A stretch of 64,000 nt of DNA from Saururus chinensis. Its lineage: Eukaryota; Streptophyta; Magnoliopsida; Piperales; Saururaceae. Below, one piece after another: positions 12,508 through 25,950 of the stretch (positions are counted from its first letter, which is position 1; the number at the start of each line of letters is the position of its first letter). The notes beneath the pieces were generated by a model. The model was not told the origin of the DNA and searched no databases. It saw nothing but the letters and a program-made list of their open reading frames with translations. Where the stretch lies: the NCBI GenBank assembly GCA_035235625.1, contig CP141141.1, positions 13,947,968 through 14,011,967 on the forward strand. The letters are read 5' to 3'. A program made the position numbers and the translations under genes.

Positions 12508-15500
12508 TTAATAATTTTTTCTTCAAAAAGTAATAAAATATTTCCTTGCAGATTCCAACACAATTTGGCTTAATCCTCATGTGGCTCTAATCCTTGGTCA
12601 TTATGCATTATACTTTTGTGGCACCTGAGGCAGCAGATTTGCCTGAAATAATCCAAGCAACTGGAAGATTAGCTTGCTTGTTTTTCTGTGAAGCTGCTGC
12701 TATAAAATATATCATGTTATTAAAGTAGGCAACTTCCAGTCAAATAAACCAATTGATGAGCACATTCACAATATGTTGGCCTTCATTGAGTTTCTTTTGA
12801 CTCTTTGTATATTTTTCCCCGAAATCATCATATTTTCTTCACTGAAAAATAGACCATTTTTCGCACAAAGCAAAAGCTGCTTACAAATTTCACCATCCCA
12901 AGCAGCATCTACAAGTGGAAGCTGAAATGCGTACAATGATTGTAGCTTTTTTAGGGTGTCACTAACTAGGACCACCTTAACAGATAAATGGTGAAAAGTT
13001 CACGCCCATCTCATGTGCTGATTGGTGACTTCCAACCACAAAAAGTTGGAGCGGTTTAGGCTGCTATTTGGGTCTTATTCTCGTGTCCTTTGTATTGCAA
13101 CATTGTTGTTTCCTATTCATTCAAATGGCTTAAGCTCTTGTCACTGTATCACTGCATTGCTACCATTTTCATTGCAGATGATGGAGCAAAAAAGTGGCTT
13201 CTGTCACACCCATGCCCTTATGTTTTCACAAAAGGCAAGTGGCAGTTCCATAATGTTGTCTAAAGAAAGTTAATTGATGGTCACAAGCTTCATCTTTGGC
13301 AATAGGAGCCATGGTGGAAAAAATTCATGTGAACCTTTTTTCAGGTCTCAATCATCACTCGGACGAGGATATTTTCTTAACTAATCCGAGCTTCTATTCC
13401 CTTCAAATCAAATCTTATGAATTGCCATTTGAAAAGCTTTCATAGGTTATCAACCTATAGCTTAAAAATCCTTGTATGTCTTCTGTCTCTTATCAATCAG
13501 ATGGAAGAGTTTTTGGTCCTCCCCGAGGATGTCTGCTAAGATATCTTCCATTAATTGGGTAGGAGCATGTGCTAGTGTGTGCATTGTTGATTCTCATGAT
13601 CAAGAGCCATTATCCGGTGGAAAATATTTTGGCAGACACTAAATAAGAAGACCAAAAATATTCTTCCAATTCAGAAGCATACAGTCATTATTCAAAAGTT
13701 ATAAACTTGTGTTAAGCTAGGCTGATGATTCATGAGAACCTCGAGAATTTTTTATAGTAAGAATACAATACCGTGACAAGTAACTCACTTTTTTTCATGT
13801 GAATTATATTTACTTGGAGCCTACTTTTACTAAAGTGAGAGAAGAGCTTGTGACAACAAACCATGTGCATGTGGACCAGAACCAAGTTCCAGACACACGG
13901 ATGCCAGCTCCAGGAATTTGGAACCAAATCTTAGTAGCTGTACAAGTATTCCCATGGTGCGGAATGGAGCTTTAAGCACGTTCACAAAAGATAAAATGAA
14001 GGGGAAGAAAAGACAATAAAGGAGGGAGCAGATGACATCTCCAACGATCCAACATAAGTGTCTGCTTCAACCAAGTAGCTAATTCAAGACTGTTTCAGTT
14101 GTTTTTCTTATAACTCCCAGTTGAGAACTTGAATGAAAGTTGAATGGGTCTTTCTCGACGCTAAGTACGCTCGCACTCTAAGCTCGCCACGATGTGTGGG
14201 CCCCAATGCACTAACACCTTCACCGTGGCAAGCGTTATGCGAGCGTCCCTTGGGGCAAGGGTTCCTAAAATTTTCATTCTCCAACTTATAATTCTCCCTT
14301 GGGAAAATCTTCTTGCCCCAGCTCAGTGCATTCTTAAGTGTGAGAAGTCACCAACAGGATAAGGAGTAGGATTTACATCATAGTGTGAAATGTGTGAATA
14401 TTAACTCTTTCCGGCTTAGATGACTCGAGCAGAGCTGAGCTCAGATGCCTGTCTCCAAGTCACATGACCGTCTCACATGCATTTGAAGTAACCAGTAGGT
14501 ACTAGGTAGATCCGGAAGCAGTATCTACAGCCTCCCTTTTCCCGCTTTTACCATGTGAGGAAAGCCTGACTTAAAAAGTAATCAGCACAGCCTCCTCATT
14601 TCTGGTATTTACAATGGAACATTTGGCTGTAAGATGATTCACACAGGCATACTTATAATTGGTTGCCGAATCTTATAGGATATAGCACCCTGTATTAACT
14701 AACTAGGAAAAGACTTGTACAAATGAAATCAGTGTTTTAATGTAATCACTTTTTTTTTTTGTTGCTAACTGCCGTTTGTATGATAAAAAATAAGTCTATC
14801 CTTATGAAGCTCCTATGCACAAAGGGAAAAACTACGCAAAGCACCAGGTCAGATTCGGTTTGGGTTTTGCCAAACTCGAATTTTAGCCTAAATTCGTCCA
14901 GAATCCTATTCAAGTTTGATTTAGAAACGCAAACTTAACCCATTAAAGTCGAGTTAAATTTTATTAAAATTTATAATTATAACCACCTAAAATTCAAACC
15001 CGTCCTATTAAGGTTGGGTTTTACCATATACCCAACCCATGTGGTATCTCTACACATAAGTGGAGAGTATAGAGTGGGCCTTATGTGCTCACCTTGTGCT
15101 GACAATGTTAGCAGCAGCCATACCGAGGTTTTTGGGTGTTGGATAATATGTTTATATGTATTCTTCCATTTGGGCCTTTTCTTAACCGCTTGAGCTGGCA
15201 ACTTAACTTCTGTATGTTGAACAATCTATATCCATCTGAGTTTAGGCCGATGTAAGCTTGATATATATTATTGGGTTAAAAGAATTGTTGAATCATTCCT
15301 TAAGGGCTTAAGATTTTGCGGCTACTTGGACTTCTAACAGCAAGCAGGGGCAGCAGCAGCCCCCTTTTCTCCTCTCTCCTTTGCAAGCGTTCCTGGATGG
15401 ACGCACTATTTGGGGAGGGAAGGTTACCATCAAATCTAAGCGCCTCTCAATGTCTATCAACATTTCCTCGTTACCTGGCCAACCTGGATTAATCCGACCG

Positions 15501-16160
15501 GCGTCCAGAATGGGTCGTGCTACCGGGTCAGATGTGAAAATTGACTGGAAATCTGAAAATCAAGAGTCAGGGGTCTTCGGAGTTAACCTGAATTATGCAA
15601 ATCGGTTGATATTTGCAAACTCAAACCTACTCAAATCACCAAATATCAGCTCTGGTCCGAAAACTTTTAAGCTTCGTTAGTCAGGTTTGGGCTATGCAAA
15701 ATTGCACCTCCATGAAGAGCAGTGCCCGTGCTCAGTCCAAAGGATCTCTTTATTTAGTCGGGAGGAACGCCAAACAAAGCCCAATTTTCCATCGAACTGA
15801 AATAGTACTTATAGAACTCTTCATTGTTATTGTTAATCCCGTCAAAATAAAGAAACATCAGATGAAAACTGTAACCAATCAGTCCATTGCACGATAATAC
15901 TTATGGGGTCCTTACTCTTAAAGCAGACTTCAACCACAAAGAGCAAGGACTCTACTACTTTTAACCATAGTTACTGCAGAACCACCAAGATATTGAATTA
16001 CACAACATATTCAAAGGCCACTAAGAACAGCAGCTTCTTTTGTGAGGCAAGGCACAATTTTCATGTACAGTTCAACTGGTGAAGTTCATGCTTCAGTATC
16101 ACTCTATAAAGGGAAAAGGATACTTTTCTTTTCTAAAATTGAATTGAGCATTGGAAATTT
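12508..16160. other. Intergenic DNA downstream of the TTC1-like gene
   Basis: No gene could be supported. Minus-strand frames near 12766-12975 and plus-strand frames near 13022-13273 and 15381-15897 have no recognisable domains. A slightly GC-richer patch near 14150-14300 contains no structured feature that I can name. Confidence 0.4.
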
Positions 16161-16162
16161 AA

Positions 16163-19100
16163 TCACTTTTGGAATGAGATGGAGTAGGAGCCAGTGTTAG
16201 GATCTTTCACAGCTTTGAAGTTGTCAACACTCATCCCAAAGCGCCCCAATAATGAATTTCCCATCTCTTTCAGCTTCCCTATATTTATGTGGAGAACAGA
16301 TGTAACACAAAGTAAGAATTGTAGTTGTTGACTAAAAATAAATATTCTGAGTGCAAGAACGGGCAGATAATTTTGTGGAGTGTGAGAGGCAGGGCATATT
16401 CTCAAAGTTCACTTACCAATCATTTCTTCCTTCATTTTTTCTCTCTTTTCAGCAGCCAATGGCTCCAGACGATAGATGGATCTCCTAGATTGATCATCTG
16501 AAGGGTCCAACTCAAGGACCTTTTTCATGTCTGTAGGTTGGGAAAACACAAGGCATAATAAATATCTAACAAAGTAATTTCATATGGAATGTGGTGGAAA
16601 GAAACACCAGATTGAGAACAACAACAACAACAACAACAATAATAATAATAAGAGGCATAATTGTAGAGCATAGTGCCCAAACAAATTATACTTACCAGCA
16701 ATAGCCTCTTCATAGTGTTCGAGCTTTTCATGGGCATCTCCTCTTCTAAGAAGAGCTTTCAAATAGGATGGGTTCAATTCCAGTGCTTTTGTGCATTCCC
16801 TAATAGCATCCTCATACTTACCCTGCAAAATTTATCCGCTTCTATATGAATCTATGACTGTATAACACATGTAGATAAGGATGCAGAAAAGGGAAGAGTA
16901 ATAAAAGGAAAGAAATTATGAAGAATAAAACAGGTGAGCAGGCTAAAAATTGCAATTTTTCACCTAAACATGTGCAGCCTGACAGACCATACAATACATC
17001 ATACTTTGGTCAGAGAACTAGCATTACCATTGAGTTCCACTATTTGCTTAACTAGTCAAAGTGCACATGCATTTGCACGTGAACATAGATTAAAAAAAAA
17101 ACAGAAATGAAACTAGTGTCCTTTATTGTTTACAAAAAAATTATGCCATGGCCATATAAAAAAATTATCTCAAAGGACTCTGTTCGTAAGTGCTAATTAC
17201 ACCTGACAGAAGAAGGCATCCATGTTCAAGTGATAAAGATGATAGAAATAACATAAACAAGGAATGTAAAGCAAAAAAGGTGAATAAAAATAGATATTTA
17301 CCCAAAATGCAGTGACCAGAAACTAAGTTAATTTTGGGCAAAACTCACCAAATATATAGTAGTGACCATCTCTTTGGATCTAGCCCAATGCATCAACCAC
17401 TTTAAGCAGTAAGTTTACTAAATACGTGGTTAAAATTGTTTGGTAGTGGAATCCCTCAAAAAGCTCATCAATCTTCCTGCTTGTTAGCAAGTTGCTAGAA
17501 AATAGGAGAGGTGTTTTAATAATTTATATACGTGTCATCAGGATGTTGGCCCCACTAAATCTCCCAGTGCAATTTGAGAGAGGCTGAAAAGGAAGAAAAG
17601 AGTTATACATGGATTCTTCATACCATCATTCTCCAAATGATTTAATTAAAGCAATTAACATCCTAAATTTTAGGAATTGGTAGCTGGATTGAAGAATTTG
17701 TTGAAAGCCATATTTTAAAGATTCATGCATTCTATTCATTGGCCAAAAGATATGTACTTATAATAATTCTTACAAAATACAAGGGCAACTAAGTCTATTT
17801 TGGGCAAAACTTTCTGCCCACTTTAATAATAGTATAGATATAGATTCCCAGTAACTTAGCATAAAGTGAATGCATATTGGACCGATTTATCTGCAGACAA
17901 GAAAGCCTCCTAAAAAGGAATATATAACTCTGCTCCAAAATCATTATAACTTACTATCATATAGATGTAATATAAAGATGAATTTCACACATCTTCAAAT
18001 AAGATAGAAACAAAGGTGTCTCCAAGACGCAAATAGTTTTTTCATCAAGGAGTATAAAATACATATAATCAGCATTAAGTAAGCAGATGCAAATAAAAAA
18101 TTATGTTTGTTGCTGTAAATAGAGAACACACAAACAATTTCTGCAGAAAAAATGCTTCTAATTTGATCCTTTTTTATTCAAAAACAATATGCTTCTCACA
18201 GCTTTGGCAACAATTAACACTGATACACACTAAGCACATGCCAAAATGTCCAACGTTCAATTTACACTGCCACTATAGTCAGGGAATTCTGCTCTTCATC
18301 TACACTCCTACCTCATCCTTCAAAGGCCCACTGTATCCCATTCATTAGAAGACAAGAAAGATACCATAAGCATCCCTAAAAGAAATGAAAACCCTTCTTC
18401 TCATTTCCAAGCAACCCAATTCATGCCTTATTGTACAGTTCAATAGAGGCTCATTAGGTTCAAACTGCAGTAGCACTCTCTGTATGAAAATTTGAATGAA
18501 TGAAGTAGAAGGATCACTACTGCCAAGATATATACAATCTATAATTAAGGCTTACCAGTTTTGAATAACATAAACCACTGTTTGCATGGCAAATTGACCG
18601 AATATCCAAGGAGGACGGCATATCAGGAGCAAATTGTAATGCAAGGGCATACTGTGTCAGAGCATCTTCATATTTCCCAGCACCAAACAATTTGTTACCC
18701 TCTGATTTCGCATCATTAGCTCGATTTAAAGCTCTCTATAATCAAGGGGAAAAAATTACAATATCAGAGAAAAACAAAAATTAAGGGATAACTGATGAAA
18801 GTTTCAAGCATAGATGCTTTCCTGTGCCATACCTATTCCTATGTATCAAATAAAAAACCTTGAGGTTTTGTTTGGCAACGAACAAAAGATTGCTTTGTAG
18901 CATTTCTGGCTCAAAATTAACCCACTTGTCTTAAAAAAGGTGCATACATAAGTTCTTAGAGTCTTTAATTAGAAGTGTTCATTGCTGCTTATTCCAATTT
19001 CCAGAGGAATCCTTGACAAAAAACCTTCTGTGCCTATTGCTTCTCATGGGGGGAAAACCCTACAAAAGCTATTTGTAACGTGTTTCCAAACACTCACAAC

Positions 19101-20264
19101 TATCTCAAAGTGGCACTTGTGGGGCACAACACAGCCAAAGCCTAAACAACAAATAAGAAATGCCAAACATAACCAGGGTCGGCCTAAATAACAAAAGGCT
19201 ATGAAAGAACTAATATTAGCAGTAACAAGCGCATATTGGCAAACATATTCTTCTCTTTCTGACAGTTTAAAGAGCCAAAGTTATGGAGGGCGGCAAGTGC
19301 AAAAACATGCATTTGAAAGCCACTCTCGTGTCCCCACATTTTTTAGATATGAACAAGACACAACCCATATATTGCCAAACAACCAGTACAACAAGGATAT
19401 CATTTTTAACTAATGCCTAATAGTCATATTTGCATTTACAGAATAAGAAATTCCAACTGTCTATTCAGGACAAAAGCATCCAAGACAGAAAATAAGCGTT
19501 CATTTGAAATTGCCAGCCAATTCAACTTGCACGCTCAAGTTTTGAACAGGTTCTTCCCTCTACCTGAAACCATAATCATTGGCCAATCCACAATTTTCAC
19601 CTACTCGAAACCATATTTTACATATGTATCGTTTTACTTTTCAAAGTTTTAAATTACAATTCAGGCTCAAGAAACAACAAGAAACACCATTTGCAGAGAT
19701 AAAATACAAGCCACATCTTACATTACAATTGATAGTTTTTCAAAAAAGGGTGGTACAAAACAACGTACTAATAGGCAGAAAAAATCAAAAGAACCAGATG
19801 AATGAATTAGGAGCAAATCAATTTAACATATTAACAAAAATATAGTTCATATTTTTCTCAAATTTTCTAAAATTGCAGAGAATGTCTAAAACAGATATCT
19901 ACCCATTGATTTCAATGTTTTATGTTCCGAATAGTTAATGTTTGATATGCTACATAGAACCCATTAATTCCAACTCTAGCTCAAAGCTCTATGTTAGAGA
20001 ACTAAAATATTTTATTGCAAATCATGGGAAAATTTTGACCTCCTTTGACTGCTCATCAGCCAATGCATTCTCATGAGCGCCACCTGACTCGGTGGGCAAA
20101 GGCGGAGCAGCAGAAGGATCCTCCTCGCCGCCATCGCTACCGCATTCACCTTCGCTGGCAGTCTCAAATCCTTCGCGCTCCTCTTCATTCGACACAGACG
20201 CTTCAGTCACACCCTCCTCCGCACCCGCTTCATGAGAAGGAGATTCCGGCTCAATCACCACCAT
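16163..20264 (-). CDS. TTC1: TTC1-like tetratricopeptide repeat protein, 5 exons, 253 aa
   Basis: Joined exons 20040-20264, 18556-18735, 16696-16822, 16417-16530 and 16163-16278 give an uninterrupted 762-nt frame with GT-AG introns and matching phases. The acidic N-terminus (residues 1-75, rich in E, D, S and G, with GFETASEGE) is followed by three TPRs at about 77-110, 122-155 and 156-189 (KYEDALTQYALALQFAP, KYEDAIRECTKALELNP, HYEEAIADMKKVLELDP). The conserved tail contains LEPLAAEKREKMKEEMIGKL, MGNSLLGRFGMSVDNFK and a terminal DPNTGSYSISFQK. This is the architecture of eukaryotic TTC1, a cytosolic TPR adaptor that binds chaperones such as Hsp70/Hsp90 in other organisms; that role is inferred here. 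The start was chosen because the whole acidic leader is open and no upstream in-frame Met precedes it. It looks intact. Confidence 0.93.
16617..16651. repeat. (AAC)n/(AAT)n microsatellite in a TTC1-like intron
   Basis: About seven 'aac' units pass directly into about five 'aat' units, within the intron between exons 3 and 4 of the TTC1-like gene. It is a simple repeat, and it creates spurious poly-Leu or poly-Cys frames on the minus strand. Confidence 0.9.
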
Positions 20265-22555
20265 CTTCCTCCCACGAATCCTATCAAAAAAACCCAGTCA
20301 GGCAGAAGCTTTTGGTGATCACAGATAATGAAATAAAATTGCAACAGATTCAAGAAAACGCAGAAAAAACTGAAGACTGCGCGAAATGGGTGGGTACCAA
20401 AGTGAGGAGAGATGGAAGGGAGAAAGATGTTGTGATGAGTTTCGGGCAGGGCAGAGACTTCTGGAGAGACCGAAAGGGAGAGCTCGAGGAGAGAAGGGAA
20501 GACGGAAATTACAGAAATCGACGAAAACCCCTGACCGAACCGCTTTTTGCCCATCATCTCTGTTACTCCGAACCGGTTTTAAAACGGGGTTCGCAATTTT
20601 TACCCGATAAAATGCCTACACATGCGGTTCGATCGCAGACTAGCCGGCCTCAGGGCTCCACCCCACATGCAGGCCAGAGCTAGCTAAAAATGAATGCTAG
20701 ATTAAGGGCCCGGACTGGCCCCAGCCATACATGCGGAGAAAGTATCCATCGAACGCTCTACCACGTATTTGTATATATCTCTATTTATCTTTAAATATAT
20801 AATTTAAAATTTATATTTTATATTATTTAATTTTAAATATATATAAATTTATTATGTCATTTAATTAGAAGGCATATCTATCACATGTCCCATATAACGG
20901 TTTCACTGGATAATTTTTCTTACATACCAGCCTTCAAATTTTTTTTATTTGCATTGTCAATGGGAGAAAATGAGAAGAGGAAAACGGAGACAAGAAAGAG
21001 AATAAGGGCGAGGAAGGTGGCAACGGTCCAGCAGAAAAGAAAATAGAAAAGGGAGGCTAGTTTAAGGTAATTATAATAGACAAAAATATCAATGCATGCA
21101 GTAGTTGTTAAATCATTTCAGCTCGAACCGGGACTGGGGAGGGTCATATTGGCCACTAAGAGGGAGGGTTATGAACCTTGGCTTGGGCTTGAAATGGGCT
21201 CATTAGGCCGATGGGTTGGGTCAGGCTTTTGTGGCGTTTTTTCGTCAACCCCAGGCTCGATCCTATATCATATGGGCCTGATAATTTCATGCCCACCACG
21301 CTCCGTGGCCCAAAAATTTAGGCTCTACCCGATTTTGTTGTGGGCTGGCCCGTTATCGACGTGAATCAGATGGAAGCCAACTGAAATAGACTTGATTTGG
21401 TTTGATTTGATTCGATACCTCCATTTGGCTCAGTTCCTCAAGTGAAAAGACCATTTGGGCAGTTTCTACTCCTAAAAGAAAGGATTTATAGGGCTAGGCC
21501 GAATAAGTATTTAAATAAAAATATATGCACACATGTCATATACATACTTATGAATGGCAAGATTTATCATTATGAGAGTATGGAAAATAACGAGTAAAAT
21601 TACATAAGCATATAAAATTTCTATCCACGATCGATCAGGAACGAAGAGTGCATTAGATATTATAGCAGTGAGGTACTCTAGCAGAACTTAGGATTGAGGT
21701 ACTATAGTAGTATCATCGCAATCAAACAAAAGTAATTAGTGATTGATAATGGTGTATTGTAGTTTGAGGTATTAACAAGCCAAGCATCATCGAGTTTTAG
21801 AGTATTTAAGCTTAAGCTTTAAACTTCAATTAAAAGCTCGCCGAGTCGAGTTGCTATGCCTTATAACATTGCTTAGTTTTGCAATTGGTGACCCAAGGTA
21901 TTTAAAGAAAAATCACAAAAATGAACATAGTTAGTAAGTGGTCCAATATGTTAAATTAAAAATTCAAATGAACTAGTATTTGTTGATTTTGATTTTCTAA
22001 TTTAAACTATTAATACATGATGGAAGCAGTAAAGTTTCATATAAAATGGTTTTCAATCTCATGAGACATATTATATAATTCTTCTAATATAAAGCCTCAT
22101 GTAATTGTACATGAAAAAAATAAAATTAATTTATTAAATGGAAAGAGTTAAAACTTGGGAGACATGAAATCTATATACAAAGTGTAATATATGCATGTGT
22201 ATATTTGAAAAAATAATGTACTTTATGTGATTTTAAGTTTTTATCGAGCTTCGAGCTGAGCCAAACACATGGATGCTTGAGTTGGGCTTGACCAACTTCA
22301 AGTTTGAGCTCGAACGCAAGTCAAGCCGAGTCGAACTTTCGAGCTTACTTTAACACCCCTAATTGTAGCAGTTAATGAATAAACAATTGAATAGGTATTG
22401 TAGCGATTGATTAGTCAACCCGATTATGCCAAAAATATGTCATTCAAAGTAGAATTTAATTTATATTAAAATTTTAATAGTTAAATCGGCTTATATGCCT
22501 ATATTAGGGGTGTTTGTAAGTGGTAAAACACAAGTGGAAGCCAAAAAAATTTAGA
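20265..22555. other. Upstream region of the TTC1-like gene and intergenic DNA
   Basis: The 5'-flanking DNA of the TTC1-like gene is comparatively GC-rich up to about 20700 and must hold its promoter, but I see no unambiguous core element. Beyond that lies AT-rich sequence. Blocks at 21100-21370 and 22240-22345 are rich in 'gggctt' and 'gagctcgaa'-type words, as often seen in plant transposon ends. Short termini-like words 'aacacccctaa' (22353) and 'ttaggggtgttt' (22504) face each other, but no complete element could be bounded. Confidence 0.35.
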
Positions 22556-22559
22556 AAGA

Positions 22560-23865
22560 GATTATTATTCTTCTCTAGAGTGCTTTGAGATAGTAGTGCT
22601 TCCATGACTATTCTGCATTAAGAGATTTATCAAAAGAAATGTGAGAGATCTTGATTCATAATTATTCATGAATTGAGTTGGGTGAGCTATAACTTGAGGA
22701 ACTACACATAACACAAAAGGTTTCATCACACAAGAGTTGAAAATGGAGCAAATCAAGATTGACTTTGATTAAAATTTTATTAAGAGATTGTGTTAAGGAA
22801 GAAGAAGACCAAGACGATGTTTAAAAGTGTTGAGAAGGACTTTGATAACAAAGGAACACATAGAGATGAATGTATCATCTCTATGTTTAGAAGAGAAAAA
22901 GATAAATATCATGCACACACTATTACAAACACTTTGGTTTTTAATTGAAATACCTTTTATAAATGTTAGAAAAAGAATAGAAGAAAAAGGACAAAATTCG
23001 TAAAAAGTTCTTAAGTGATTGATCGGTCTTGAACTAGCGATCGATCGGTCTTGAATGAATTTTGATATTTTCCAAAACATTGAAATTTCAATTCTCCAGT
23101 GGAAAAGATCAATTGGAGTGAATTTGCCAAGTTCCAAATATTGAATGATCGATCGCACTATCAAAACAATCAATCATAAGCTAGGGTTGTGAAGACTTGA
23201 AGACTAATTGCCGTGTAGAACTGTCAATCGATCTATGCGATAGTTACTCAAAATATGTCATTGTGATAGCAATTTGCTTCATATTAAAAGATAAGGACCT
23301 AATTTGACTTAGACTACTATTTAAGGACTTAATGAGGATGAGATTAAAAAGAATAAAGAATGTTTTGAGAGGAAAAATTGAGAGCCTTTGTGCTAAATTC
23401 ATTTGAATATCTTTGAATGAATATAAGAGAAATCAAAAGAAAGGTGAGAGTTTGATTTATAAATCCTTTATGAATTAAATTTAGTTTTTGTGAGAGACAC
23501 AAACATGTCACACACATGCTAATTGAGTAATTGGAGGAGCAAATCAAGATTGACATTGATGGGAGCTTCAAAAGGAGATCAAGAGGTTGTGTTACTGAAG
23601 AAGAAGATCAAGACAAAATTCACAAGTATCAAGATGGACATTGGTAGCCAAGAAAGATCTAGAGATAGGCTTCTAGAGAATTAGTAACATTGTGTCTTGT
23701 AAACTTTAAGCTTCATAGTGCATTGGTTAATCAACCAAGGGTTGGTCATGTGGTTTTTTCCCAGTTGGGTTTCAAAATTAAAAATTTTCATGTATGATTT
23801 TTGTGTGATTGTTTGACGTAATTTTTTGCACTAGTTGTGTATCAATTCCTACACAAAGAGTCATA
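22560..23865 (+). mobile_element. Decayed LTR sequence, copia/SIRE-like style, with internal duplication
   Basis: The segment resembles the 3' LTR at 51214-52318 in layout. AG-rich sequence with 'gaagaagaagatcaagac' is followed by a spacer, then 'ttttttcccagttgggttt', then a T-rich end, which is the usual closing part of SIRE/copia LTRs. The part around 22620-22830 is repeated in diverged form at about 23425-23640 (both contain 'aaatcaagattgac', then 'attaagagattgtgtt' versus 'atcaagaggttgtgtt'). Palindromic 'gatcgatcg' words occur near 23040 and 23145. Exact ends and a target duplication were not found. Confidence 0.4.
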
Positions 23866-23877
23866 TCTTGTAGTTTG

Positions 23878-24140
23878 TTACAATGATGTGCCCGATGCGG
23901 CACAATCGGTACTTTGGAGTTTCGTGCAAGGAAATGGAAGGAAGAAGAAAGGGAAGAAGAAAGTAAATATCCAATTGTATAACCAACAAAGAAGAGAGGG
24001 GCAACTCATATAGTGAGCCAACCAATCCACCACCACCATAATTACCAACTTGCCTTGCACCAAGGGCAAGGCCTCCATGAAGTCCATGGAAATATCCTCC
24101 CAAACCTTATCAGGGATAGGCAAGGGCTGAAGCAAACCCG
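23878..24140 (-). pseudogene. Gypsy integrase core fragment
   Basis: The frame reads [19 protein letters not shown], then [19 protein letters not shown]. This is the start of the DDE integrase core with its first Asp (S-M-D-F) and the V-V-V-D-x-L strand. Homology is lost directly after this block, where unrelated sequence begins, so the rest of the integrase is missing. Confidence 0.85.
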
Positions 24141-24260
24141 CAGGAGAGGTGGTGGCGGCCTTAGCTCGCTAACAGATATCTCAAGTAGCCACATACTCCT
24201 AGATTACCCATCGAATACCATGTCACAAAAAACTCTGGCAGAATGATCCTTCATGACCGG

Positions 24261-25811
24261 CTACTGGAGTGTCATGGAAGTGAAAGAGAACATGTTTGCG
24301 AAGAACATCAACATCGGGAACCCAAAGGCGGTCCTTCCAAAGAGTAGGTCATCCCGCCACACAAAGAAAGGATGAGTAGCTGGGTTGGCCTGGAGAGCTG
24401 TAATCAGGGTATGCATCTGAGAATCATTCATGTAAGCCCTCCGCAAATCATCAATGAAGGGGCAAGATGGAGTAGAAAGGCCCAAGCACAATCCCGGGGG
24501 AGAGCTGCGAGAAAGGGCATTGGCCACAGTATTTTCCAACCCTCTCTTGTACACAACCTTATAATCATAGCCAAACAACTTATTGACCCACCACTGCTGT
24601 GAGGGAGTGGACACCCGCTGCTCGAGGAAGTACTTCAGAGGCTGGTGGTCAATACAAATCAAGAACCTATGGCCAAGTAAATAAGGCCACCACTTATCAA
24701 CAGCGAGGACAATAGCCAACATCTCTTTCTTATAAACGGATAAGGACAAAGAGCACCAGCCAAAGCTTTGCTGAAGTAGGCAATGGGCCGCTCATCCTGC
24801 AGCAGAATAGCCCCTAGACCCGTCTCCGAAGCATCTGTTTCAACCACAAAGGGGTGGCTGAAATCGGGTAAAATCAGTACGGGGGCCGATGCCATAGCTT
24901 GCTTCAACTCTTCAAATGCTGCCTGGGCAACCTCATTCCAACCGAATGCCCCCTTCTTGAGAAGCTTTGTAAGCGGTTGAGCAATCTCCACATACCGGCT
25001 GATAAACCACCTATAATAGCCAGTGAGGCCCAGAAAACCCCAGAGCGCACGAACACACGTGGGCGGCAGCCACCTTTGACGGGTCAATGGCAATGTCATC
25101 CCGCAAGATGATATGGCCCAAGTAATCAACCTCGGGGCTACCAAAGGAACACTTCGAATGCTTAAGAAATAACGAATTAGCTCTCATAATAGAAAAGACC
25201 GACCTGAGATGCTCCAAGCGCTCTGCCCATGAGTGGTTATAAACCAAGATGTCATCAAAGAAGACCAAGATGTGGCGGTGGAGGAACAGCCTAAAGAGAT
25301 CATTAATGAGACTCTGGAAGGTGGAGGGGGCGTTGGTTAGCCCGAACGGCATGACAAGGAACTCGAAATGGCCATCATGAGTCTGGAAAGCAGTCTTGTG
25401 CACGTTGGCTGGATGCACCTGAATCTAATGGTAACCCGATCGTAGGTCGAGTTTACTAAAGACCTTTGCACCAGCCAACTCATCCAGAAGCCCCTAGAAC
25501 ACGGGTATGGGATACTTGTCCTTGACGGTGATGGCATTTAATGCTCGGTAGTCCACACAAAACCACCAAGTACCGTCTTTTTTGTGAACTAGCAACACTG
25601 GAGAAGAGTAGGAGCTCGTGTTAGGGCGGATGATACCAGAATGAAGCATATCAGCCACGAGACTCTCGATCTCGGACTTCTGGATGTGAGGATAATGATA
25701 AGGGCGGACATTGGCCTGTGAAGCCCCAGGGATGATGGGGATATAGTGATCGTGAGGCCGCACAAGAGGAAGTCCTTGTGGTTCAGCAAACACATCCTGA
25801 TGCTCTGCCAA
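24261..25811 (-). pseudogene. Gypsy reverse transcriptase and RNase H, broken
   Basis: The frames contain 'SGIIRPNTSSYSSPVLLVHK' and WFCVDYRALNAITVKDKYPI, then 'FEFLVMPFGLTNAPSTFQ' and the catalytic block 'VFFDDILVYNHSW'. YLGHII follows, and then RNase H with FVVETDASETGLGAIL and the downstream 'FLICIDHQPLKYFLEQR'. The Asp pair of the F-x-D-D type is retained, but stops (for example after the KYPIPVF block) and frameshifts make the polyprotein non-functional. Confidence 0.9.
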
Positions 25812-25950
25812 TAACTCAAGGAGATCTGGGGGCTGCTCATCCTAAGGCACCGTGACTGATGCCCATTGCTACAAGAGGAACCCTTGGGGGGGAAACCGGA
25901 AGAAAGAACCCACCGACTGGGCTGAGAGGAGGGTGCTCAGCTAGGACCCT

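Noticed and set aside
20045..20683. 212-codon plus-strand open frame
   Set aside because: It runs antisense across exon 1 and the upstream region of the TTC1-like gene, has low-complexity composition and matches no family; it is a by-product of the GC-rich first exon.
22353..22515. Facing 'aacacccctaa' / 'ttaggggtgttt' as a small hAT-like element
   Set aside because: Only about 12 bases pair, no 8-bp target duplication was found, and the two ends could belong to different elements.
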